Positions 1-5,490 of a stretch of DNA of 6,624 bases are shown here, one piece after another. Each line of letters begins with the position of its first letter. The first letter of the stretch is position 1. Source of the DNA: Bacteroidales bacterium (GTDB lineage Bacteria; Bacteroidota; Bacteroidia; Bacteroidales; JAADJA01); NCBI GenBank assembly GCA_030635465.1, contig DAOVYU010000058.1, positions 1-6,624 on the forward strand. Reading direction: 5' to 3'. Made by a program: the position numbers and the translations under genes. A model generated the notes under the pieces. The model was not told the DNA's origin. It worked only from the letters and a program-made list of their open reading frames with translations, and made no database searches.

Positions 1-1
1 A

Positions 2-157
2 AAGGCAGGTGAATTTTTAGAACCGATCAAATATTATGAAGATACCCGCTGTGATCTTCATCCATGCTGGAATTATAAAGGAGATAAGTTGTTCATTAAT
101 TCTGCTCATGAAGGTCAGCGTTTTTTATACCAAATCGATTTAACCCAAAAAGGATAG
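2..157 (+). CDS. C-terminal end of a probable WD40/TolB-like beta-propeller protein (5' truncated by window)
   Basis: An open frame enters from the left edge and ends at TAG 155-157, leaving the last 51 residues of a protein. The visible part has the pattern D-L-H-P-C-W ... G-D-K-L-F-I-N-S-A-H-E-G-Q-R ... Y-Q-I-D-L (residues 18-47). This resembles the last blade of PD40/TolB-type propellers, including oligogalacturonate-lyase-like proteins, where 'HPxW..DG..I.F.S.H.G.R..Y..D' is typical. No catalytic assignment is possible from one blade. The stop is one base before the start of the downstream glycosyltransferase, so the two are almost certainly co-transcribed and may be translationally coupled. 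By context the protein probably belongs to the surface-glycan locus, as a sugar-binding or glycan-modifying propeller; that role is inferred. The coding reading is firm, the family moderately so, the function unknown. Confidence 0.72.
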   Translation, partial: KAGEFLEPIKYYEDTRCDLHPCWNYKGDKLFINSAHEGQRFLYQIDLTQKG

Positions 158-158
158 C

Positions 159-1160
159 ATGCAGGTTTCAGTATTGATAGTAACACGAAATGAAGAAAAA
201 TACATCATCGAATGTATCAAATCTATCAAAGGTCAATTTTCTGAAGACATTAAATGGGAGTTGATAATCGTTGATGGGAAATCAACTGATGACACCGTAA
301 AATTAGCCTCAGCATATTTGGAAGAAAATGCAGTTTATCCCTATCAAATATTGTCCAATAGAGAAAAAATATTGGCCACCGGATGGAACATTGGGATTGA
401 GGCAGCAAAGGGTGAATATATCATCCGGCCTGACGCTCATTCCATTCTTTACCCTGGTTATATTCAGGAAGGAATAAAAACCTTGCAAAAGAAACCTGAA
501 GTTGGAGCTGTTGGAGGAACCCTAAAAACTTTATCGAAAGGGTTTTGGGGAGATTTAATTAAAATTGCCTTGTCCAGTAAAATTGGAGTGGGTGATTCTT
601 CTTTCAGGGTTGGTGCTAAAAGTGGTTATAAAGATACAGTCGTTTATGGTCTTTACCGCAAAGAAATTTTTGAGAATGTGGGATTCTTCAATGAGTTTCT
701 TCAAAAACATCAGGATACTGAATTTCATGCCCGGGTGCTTAAAAAAGGATGGAAATTTTGGTTAAATAATGACATGACAGCCGGTTATTATTGTCGGGAT
801 AGTACGGTAAAGCTAGCCAGACAAATGTATAAAATTGGCCTTCACATTCCTGACCTGATCAAGGGTAAATATGTGATCGGGATACAACTGCGCCATTTAA
901 TACCATTTTTCTTTTTTTCAGCTTTAATCGCGAGTTTTATCCTGGGCTTTGCATTTGAATTCTTTTTATACCTGGCTTTGATTCAACTCACTGTATATCT
1001 GGCTATCCTGACAGGATTTTCAATCCTTAATATATTTACAAACAAAAAGTTATCAATTAAATATTTACTTTTGATTCCGATTATTTTTACCATGCACTTT
1101 TTTTATTTCTTAGGTACGTTTACCGGATTTCTTAAAAAAACCCGTAACAATCGTCAGTAG
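159..1160 (+). CDS. Membrane-anchored family 2 glycosyltransferase, succinoglycan ExoA-like
   Basis: This 333-residue protein should transfer a sugar from a nucleotide-sugar donor to a lipid-linked glycan at the cytoplasmic face of the inner membrane. The GT-A fold starts at once with VSVLIVTRNEEKYI (3-16), followed by the nucleotide-binding IIVDGKSTDDT (36-46), the GWNIGIEAAKGEYIIR helix-strand (75-90) and the metal-binding D-A-H triad (92-94), where most GT2 enzymes have DxD. The candidate catalytic base lies in KHQDTEFHARVLKKGWK (183-199, D186). The DAH motif, the VGGT stretch at 118-121, the SKIGVGDSSFR/GLYRKEIF block (140-171) and the ARQMYKIG segment (220-227) together match the ExoA-like subgroup better than generic GT2. 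Three hydrophobic segments follow at about 247-266, 268-292 and 301-324, also usual for that subgroup. ATG 159 is chosen because the GT fold begins at residue 3 and the upstream stop is adjacent; AAAGGA just upstream may be only coding sequence. Donor and acceptor cannot be read from the sequence. The reading is complete, with no frameshift. Confidence 0.93.
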   Translation: MQVSVLIVTRNEEKYIIECIKSIKGQFSEDIKWELIIVDGKSTDDTVKLASAYLEENAVYPYQILSNREKILATGWNIGIEAAKGEYIIRPDAHSILYPGYIQEGIKTLQKKPEVGAVGGTLKTLSKGFWGDLIKIALSSKIGVGDSSFRVGAKSGYKDTVVYGLYRKEIFENVGFFNEFLQKHQDTEFHARVLKKGWKFWLNNDMTAGYYCRDSTVKLARQMYKIGLHIPDLIKGKYVIGIQLRHLIPFFFFSALIASFILGFAFEFFLYLALIQLTVYLAILTGFSILNIFTNKKLSIKYLLLIPIIFTMHFFYFLGTFTGFLKKTRNNRQ

Positions 1161-1186
1161 TTATTCCGGCAAATAACCCGGTATAA
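1161..1186 (+). promoter_or_regulatory. Small hairpin in the glycosyltransferase-ligase gap
   Basis: The 29-bp gap between the two glycan genes holds an imperfect inverted repeat. TTATTCCGG (1161-1169) can pair with CCGGTATAA (1178-1186) over 8 of 9 positions around an 8-base loop. It lies directly after the upstream stop and three bases before the ligase ATG (1190). No T-run follows, so it is not a normal intrinsic terminator; it could affect mRNA processing or access to the ligase start. The pairing is visible, but any function is speculation, and a GC core of only four base pairs may arise by chance. Confidence 0.25.
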
Positions 1187-1189
1187 AAA

Positions 1190-2437
1190 ATGAATAAACA
1201 ATTGGGAAATATTTACAACAAACTTTATATCCTTTTCTTCGGATTACTTGCATTTTCAATTCCTTTATATGACAGGTTTGCAGCAGTGGCAATTATTTTA
1301 GTCATGTTTACCTGGCTTATTGAGGGAAAATTTATCCAGAAATTTCAACGAATAAAAGAAAATCAGTATAGACGTTATATTCTGTCTTTTAGCATTATCT
1401 ATTTTATTTATTTAGTCGGAATCTTTTATTCTAACAACCAATATCAGGCTTTGTCAAACGTGCAGACAAAATTATCCTTATTGGTATTCCCTTTACTATT
1501 TTCAACAATTGATGAAGGTATATTAAAAAATCAAAAAGTTAAAATCTTCTTTTATTTTATCCTTGGATGTTTTGTCACAACCATCGTTTTGTTAGTTCAT
1601 TCATTTTATAAATATCTTGAAAGTTCTTCGCTTGATGAGTTCTTCTATGGAAACCTATCCTGGTATCACCATGCAAGTTATATCGCCATGTTTTTAGTAT
1701 TTGCCATAGGTGTACTTTTTTACAAGTTTTATAATCCCGTGCAAAAGTCGAATAAAAAACATCTGGTTATCAATATCTTACTGATCATTTACTTTAGCTT
1801 TTTTGTTTTGTTATTGAGCTCCAAAGCTGGAATTATCAGTTTATTGATTATTTTTTTAAGCCATATCGTATACCTTATTTTTAGGAAAAAATATGTTAGA
1901 AGTATTTCTATGCTTATAATTTATGCACTTACCTTATGGGGAAGTAGTACTTATTTAACGGTTACAAGCAGTCGGTTATCCAAAGCTCAGCAAGCGATTA
2001 GTAGTAACGACCTCGATAAAAATTCTACTGAAAGTACAACTGAACGTTTGCTTATCTGGCAATCAGCTGTATCTGTCATCAAGGAAAATATTTTGGCAGG
2101 TGTTGGTACAGGTGATACCAATGATGCACTTTTGAAAACTTACAAAACCAATCAATATTCCGGGGCACTGGAAAGTCGTTTAAATGCACACAACCAGTAT
2201 CTTCAAACTTTTATTGCCATTGGGATCATCGGCTTTTTAGTATTGATGGGCATGTTATTCATTCCTCTTTACACAGCATTTAAAAAGCGAGATATTTTAT
2301 ACTTACTACTATTATTATTAATATGCTTCAATTTACTTTTTGAATCGATGTTTGAACGACAGGCAGGAGTTGTTTTTTATGCCTTTTTTAACGGACTGTT
2401 TTTCTTTTATATGTTTACTGAAGGAAAACTGGACTAA
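1190..2437 (+). CDS. O-antigen ligase / polymerase family integral membrane protein (Wzy_C, WaaL/Wzy-like)
   Basis: This 415-residue polytopic inner-membrane protein has about eleven or twelve hydrophobic segments (roughly 12-45, 63-104, 116-138, 161-180, 190-231, 236-258, 338-362, 368-385 and 391-409). One large hydrophilic loop, predicted periplasmic, spans about 259-335. The loop carries the signature of this family: S-T-T-E-R-L-L-I-W (282-290, with R286), GVGTGDT (304-310), and N-A-H-N-Q-Y-L-Q (332-339, with H334) immediately before the next membrane segment. Family members use a loop Arg and His to handle an undecaprenyl-diphosphate-linked glycan. FESMFERQAGVVFY near the end (384-397) is a form I associate with Bacteroidota members. 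The family includes lipid A-core O-antigen ligases, O-unit polymerases and protein O-oligosaccharyl ligases; sequence alone does not separate them here. It follows the glycosyltransferase by 29 bp on the same strand, as expected in a surface-glycan operon. No Shine-Dalgarno is visible before ATG 1190, only an A-run. Confidence 0.9.
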   Translation: MNKQLGNIYNKLYILFFGLLAFSIPLYDRFAAVAIILVMFTWLIEGKFIQKFQRIKENQYRRYILSFSIIYFIYLVGIFYSNNQYQALSNVQTKLSLLVFPLLFSTIDEGILKNQKVKIFFYFILGCFVTTIVLLVHSFYKYLESSSLDEFFYGNLSWYHHASYIAMFLVFAIGVLFYKFYNPVQKSNKKHLVINILLIIYFSFFVLLLSSKAGIISLLIIFLSHIVYLIFRKKYVRSISMLIIYALTLWGSSTYLTVTSSRLSKAQQAISSNDLDKNSTESTTERLLIWQSAVSVIKENILAGVGTGDTNDALLKTYKTNQYSGALESRLNAHNQYLQTFIAIGIIGFLVLMGMLFIPLYTAFKKRDILYLLLLLLICFNLLFESMFERQAGVVFYAFFNGLFFFYMFTEGKLD

Positions 2438-2457
2438 CAACTAAACCAATTAATCAA

Positions 2458-3177
2458 TTAGCCTTTCAATTGCCTCAGATAAAGCTGTATCGTATTTTCA
2501 AGCCCCAGGTATAAAGCATCCGAAATCAAAGCATGCCCGATTGATACTTCCAATAATCCGGGAATATTTTCTGCAAAATATTTAAGGTTATTTAAATCCA
2601 GGTCGTGACCGGCATTTATACCCAGGCCTAATTTATTGGCCAATTTGGCTGACTCAATAAAAGGTTTGATTGCTTCATCTTTATTTAAAGGATAATTGGA
2701 TGCATAACTTTCTGTATACAATTCAATCCTGTCGGTTCCTGATTTTACAGCATTTTTGATCATTTCTGGATTTGTCTCTATGAATATGGATGTTCTGATT
2801 CCATTATTTTGAAACTCAGTAATCACTTCTTTGAGGAATGACTCATTCTTTATGGTATCCCATCCTGCATTTGAGGTTAATACTTCTGGTGGATCAGGAA
2901 CCAATGTTACCTGGTTGGGTTTTACTTCCAGAACCAGATCCATAAAACTTTTGTTAGGGTATCCTTCAATATTAAACTCAGTGTTTACAACTGGTTTAAT
3001 CTCCCTCACATCCTGGTAACGGATATGACGTTCATCAGGCCGGGGATGAACAGTTATTCCTTGTACACCAAAACGTTCGCAATTTATCGCTGCTTCTAAT
3101 ACATTGGGGACATTACCACCTCTCGCATTTCTTATTGTGGCAATTTTATTGATATTAACACTGAGTCGTGCATTCAT
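2458..3177 (-). CDS. pdxJ: Pyridoxine 5'-phosphate synthase
   Basis: This 239-residue protein catalyses the last ring-closing step of the DXP-dependent vitamin B6 pathway: 3-amino-2-oxopropyl phosphate plus 1-deoxy-D-xylulose 5-phosphate give pyridoxine 5'-phosphate. It is cytosolic, a TIM barrel, and of normal length for the family. Visible family motifs in order are LSVNINKIATIRNARGG (5-21), GITVHPRPDERHI (40-52, with H44, R49 and H51), FNIEGYP (68-74, with the catalytic-type E71), TLVPDPPE (91-98), IELYTESYA (151-159), GINAGHDLDLNN (186-197, with H191) and VSIGHALISDAL (211-222). In the first motif enterobacterial enzymes have V-D-H where this has I-N-K, which I take as a phylum-typical variant and not a defect. 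The gene converges on the glycan operon with only 20 bp between stop codons and is read away from the downstream envelope gene. The ATG at 3177-3175 gives the normal family N-terminus and sits at a plausible distance from a promoter. Confidence 0.97.
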   Translation of the reverse strand: MNARLSVNINKIATIRNARGGNVPNVLEAAINCERFGVQGITVHPRPDERHIRYQDVREIKPVVNTEFNIEGYPNKSFMDLVLEVKPNQVTLVPDPPEVLTSNAGWDTIKNESFLKEVITEFQNNGIRTSIFIETNPEMIKNAVKSGTDRIELYTESYASNYPLNKDEAIKPFIESAKLANKLGLGINAGHDLDLNNLKYFAENIPGLLEVSIGHALISDALYLGLENTIQLYLRQLKG

Positions 3178-3198
3178 AATAATTCAAATTTTAATTAA

Positions 3199-3237
3199 CA
3201 AAGTTACAAATTTATTATCGATTAAATCACTTTCAAA
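3199..3237 (-). promoter_or_regulatory. Bacteroidota-type promoter of pdxJ with two abutting -7 boxes
   Basis: Read on the minus strand, TTTG (3237-3234) is followed after 19 bp by TAAATTTG (3214-3207), an exact match to the Bacteroidota TAnnTTTG -7 consensus at the usual spacing from the -33 TTTG. A second exact match, TAACTTTG (3206-3199), abuts the first, but its spacing from the same TTTG would be 27 bp. Transcription from the first box would start near 3200, leaving a leader of roughly 20-25 nt before the ATG at 3177. Consensus and spacing are from known sigma-ABfr promoters; the assignment here is by eye. Confidence 0.6.
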
Positions 3238-3283
3238 TGCCTGCTATTATTGAAATTTAGGGATATATAATTATAAACAATAT

Positions 3284-3340
3284 TTTGTTAAATAATTTAT
3301 CTTCATGTTTTATCTTTAGAAGTATATGTTTTTAAATTTG
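3284..3340 (+). promoter_or_regulatory. Candidate promoter(s) of the barrel-SPOR gene
   Basis: TAAATTTG at 3333-3340 exactly matches the TAnnTTTG -7 box and lies 29 bp before the ATG at 3370, a fitting distance. No TTG is found at the expected distance upstream of it. An alternative is TATCTTTA (3311-3318, one mismatch) preceded after 23 bp by TTTG (3284-3287). The region is very AT-rich, so chance matches are likely. One of these probably drives the gene, since it opens a new transcription unit divergent from pdxJ. The rest of the 3178-3369 spacer shows no ORF or RNA gene that I can recognise. Confidence 0.35.
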
Positions 3341-3369
3341 TTTTATTAATCCCCGTAAATCTAAAGAGT

Positions 3370-5166
3370 ATGTTTAATCGTACCCAAAACACTTTTATTT
3401 TAGTTTTATTTACTGTAATTATTATTTTGTTTTCTACTGAGACCAATGCCCAGTCGTCATTAAATTACCGGTGGTATATCAATGCGAATGTTGGTTTATC
3501 ACAATTGTTTGGTGATGTTCAAAATGAAAATAATCACTTTTCTAAATTACAAGATGAAACTGATTTAGGATACGGGGTCCGATTAGGTAGATATGTAAGT
3601 CCAGTTTTTGGGGTACACTTTCAATTCTTATATGCAAATTTTAAAGGTCAAAAAGATGCCAATGATATTAAATTTACAGCTAATGTGATGGAATATCAAT
3701 TGGGTACAACCATAAATTTACTTAACCTGTTTTCTGAAAATAAAGAACGAAGGGTAAATTTATATTTGTTGACTGGTGTGGGTGCTCTTATGTATAGAAG
3801 TGAAGCTCGACGAGTTTCTTCTGATCTACTGGTCAATGATTATGGTTATACCACCGAAGGGGAAAGGGAAAAAACAAGCAGGGAAACAGCATTTGCTATT
3901 CCTATTGGTGGTGGATTGGATATAAAATTGGCCGACCGCTGGTACCTCAACCTGGAAACCGCAGTGAGGCTAACCAATACAGATAAACTAGATGCCGTTG
4001 AAAGTGGTTCACATAATGATGCTTATTATTACACATCTCTTGGTATTTCATTCAATTTCAGCAAAAAAGAACCAAAGGAGAAAAAGCCTAAAGAGGCACA
4101 AGCAATTGAAGCAGTGCCAACCTCAACCACTGGAGGTGATCTTGTAAATCTGGTTTACGATATACCAAGAGAACTTAAATCCTATGATGAGTTCATCCTA
4201 AAAAGCGAAATTTCTAAAGGCGATATCAATGGCCCTGCCCAATTGACTCAAATACTTCCGATTGGATTTGATGTATTGGATACGGCTATTGCAGGAGCAA
4301 AAACAGAATTTAAAAATTACACATTAAATCTTTATTGGGACGAAGTACCTTCTGATTCTGTTTTTGATGTGAGCTATAAAGTACGACTGAATAAAATTTA
4401 TGGCACCTTACCATTGAATAGTGTATTGTATTTTGAAAAAACAGAAAAAGAATATTCATTCAAGACCAATGTATTCATCGAGTTATTTGAACCCGATGCA
4501 ATTGTTGCAGTTCCCATTGTAATAGAAGAAGAAGCTGAAATAGTTGTTGCAGAACCGGTATATGAGCCCATTGTTGAGGAAGAAGTTATACCTCCGGAAG
4601 ATGTTGAATTCCGGGTACAGGTAAGAGCAGCTTATAAGGCTAAAATCCCACTTCAGAACCTGGCTGGTAAATATAAACTATATGCAGAAATTCAAGAGGA
4701 CTATTTAGGTAGTTGGTATCGATATTCTATAGGTTCATTTGGTTCTTATGATGAAGCAAAAAGCTATCGCAATACAATTATTGGTGAACATGGTGTACGC
4801 GATGCTTTTATTGTTGCCTACTACCAGGGTAAAAGGCTCAACCGTTTGAGTGAACTGAAAGAGCTGGCACCAGATGCATATCCATACAAGACCAGGTATA
4901 AGGAAAACGGAACTTGTTACCGCGTTCAAATGCTGGCATTAATGAAAAGTGAGATTAACCCTCAAACTTTAAAAGAGATATACGCTATCCAGGATGTTGT
5001 AAACGAAGAAGTTTCTCATAACTGGAGAAAGTATACCATTGGTAAATGTAAAACTAAAGAAGAAGCTATTAAAATTCGGAAAGAGATTGTTGCTAGAGGA
5101 GTAGCAGATGCATTTATCGTAGTCTATAAGAACGGGGAAAGGGTTACTTATAACGGGCATTTATAA
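3370..5166 (+). CDS. Outer-membrane beta-barrel protein with Ig-like middle domain and two C-terminal SPOR-like domains
   Basis: This 598-residue envelope protein starts with a signal peptide (hydrophobic core about 8-22, likely cut in T-N-A/Q near 27-28). Residues 31-231 alternate polar and aromatic strands (YRWYINANVGLS, GYGVRLGRYVSPVFGVHFQF, TAFAIPIGGGLDIKL, YYYTSLGISFNF) and read as an eight-strand-type outer-membrane barrel. A Lys/Glu/Pro hinge (232-243) leads to a beta-rich domain at about 258-372 with ILPIGFD and VFDVSYKVRL, which I cannot name and which looks Ig-like. An acidic V/E/P-rich linker follows (377-410), then two SPOR-like units at about 413-486 and 516-587. Each has an RVQ strand, a WYRYSIG or WRKYTIG strand and an ending GV.DAFIV.Y. 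SPOR domains bind peptidoglycan stripped of stem peptides, so an outer membrane-peptidoglycan tether is the natural inference. AAAGAG just before the ATG is too close for a standard ribosome binding site. The gene is alone on its strand, followed by a terminator. Function and exact family are unproven. Confidence 0.85.
   Translation: MFNRTQNTFILVLFTVIIILFSTETNAQSSLNYRWYINANVGLSQLFGDVQNENNHFSKLQDETDLGYGVRLGRYVSPVFGVHFQFLYANFKGQKDANDIKFTANVMEYQLGTTINLLNLFSENKERRVNLYLLTGVGALMYRSEARRVSSDLLVNDYGYTTEGEREKTSRETAFAIPIGGGLDIKLADRWYLNLETAVRLTNTDKLDAVESGSHNDAYYYTSLGISFNFSKKEPKEKKPKEAQAIEAVPTSTTGGDLVNLVYDIPRELKSYDEFILKSEISKGDINGPAQLTQILPIGFDVLDTAIAGAKTEFKNYTLNLYWDEVPSDSVFDVSYKVRLNKIYGTLPLNSVLYFEKTEKEYSFKTNVFIELFEPDAIVAVPIVIEEEAEIVVAEPVYEPIVEEEVIPPEDVEFRVQVRAAYKAKIPLQNLAGKYKLYAEIQEDYLGSWYRYSIGSFGSYDEAKSYRNTIIGEHGVRDAFIVAYYQGKRLNRLSELKELAPDAYPYKTRYKENGTCYRVQMLALMKSEINPQTLKEIYAIQDVVNEEVSHNWRKYTIGKCKTKEEAIKIRKEIVARGVADAFIVVYKNGERVTYNGHL
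4606..5130 (+). repeat. Tandem duplication of SPOR-like domain coding units
   Basis: Two units within the barrel-SPOR gene, 4606-4827 and 4915-5130, encode the same domain plan. EFRVQV aligns with CYRVQM, WYRYSIGSFGSYDEAKSYRN with WRKYTIGKCKTKEEAIKIRK, and GVRDAFIVAYYQGKR with GVADAFIVVYKNGER. DNA identity has decayed, so the duplication is old and retained at protein level. A linker of about 29 residues separates the units. Confidence 0.75.
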
Positions 5167-5188
5167 ACTATCCTTATACCATATATTG

Positions 5189-5234
5189 ATATTAAAAAGG
5201 CTACTCATTTAAAAATGAGTAGCCTTTTTAATAT
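5189..5234. terminator. Bidirectional intrinsic terminator between convergent genes
   Basis: A perfect inverted repeat has 22-bp arms at 5189-5210 and 5213-5234, with AA at the centre. The GC-containing core AGGCTACTCATT is flanked by A-runs on one side and T-runs on the other, so each strand gives a strong hairpin followed by U's. The hairpin begins 22 bp after the barrel-SPOR stop and ends 10 bp before the stop of the convergent T9SS-cargo gene, so it can end transcription from both sides. The innermost A-T pairs would probably open to make a larger loop. Confidence 0.92.
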
Positions 5235-5244
5235 TGTGTGGCTA

Positions 5245-5490
5245 TTATTTAATAATCAACTTCTGTACACTAGTTTTGCCTGCACTGTGTATTTTAATTA
5301 TGTATATCCCTTTTTCAATTGCTGAAGTATTTATTTCAAAATGGCCTCCGCCTTTTTGTAAACTATAATATTTGGTCAAAATAGTTTGACCAGACAAATT
5401 ATTTATTGTCATTATCAGCTCTTTATCAAGATTATTTAATGGGGATATATTGAGTATAAAATAGTCGGAAGCAGGATTAGGGTAAATTGA
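5245..5490 (-). other. T9SS type A C-terminal sorting domain coding segment
   Basis: The last 81 residues begin with ISIYPNPASDYFILNI and contain the mid motif M-T-I-N-N-L-S-G-Q-T-I-L and the closing IEKGIYIIKIHSAGKTSVQKLIIK motifs (quoted in parts: G-I-Y-I-I-K-I and K-L-I-I-K). This is the classic 'YPNP ... G.. ... GIY.I.. ... K.I.K' pattern recognised by the type IX translocon and removed by the PorU-type sortase at the surface. It is preceded by a short Ser/Asn-rich linker. Confidence 0.93.

Noticed and set aside
565..765. 66-codon open frame inside the glycosyltransferase gene
   Set aside because: It overlaps conserved ExoA-like motifs in another frame and its translation has no recognisable domain; it is a shadow.
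1161..1186. Hairpin after the glycosyltransferase considered as an intrinsic terminator
   Set aside because: It has only four GC pairs, one mismatch, no following T-run, and the ligase starts three bases later; kept only as a weak regulatory candidate.
2831..3019. 62-codon frame on the strand opposite pdxJ
   Set aside because: It lies entirely antisense to conserved PdxJ motifs, with no promoter or family resemblance.
2458..3177. Idea that pdxJ is a degraded or divergent copy because V-D-H is replaced by I-N-K
   Set aside because: All other catalytic motifs and the length are intact, and the N-I-N-K form is what I recall for Bacteroidota enzymes.
3266..3275. TATAATTATA palindrome in the pdxJ/barrel intergenic region
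   Set aside because: A 10-bp all-AT palindrome is expected by chance in such AT-rich DNA and it is not placed as an operator relative to either candidate promoter.
3178..3369. Possible small RNA or riboswitch in the divergent spacer
   Set aside because: No stable GC-containing stem or known riboswitch core (including any B6-related element) could be seen; the space is explained by two promoters.
4735..5160. Two short minus-strand frames (4735-4929 and 4969-5160) opposite the SPOR units
   Set aside because: Both are antisense to the duplicated SPOR-like coding region, whose protein pattern is conserved between copies; they are shadows.
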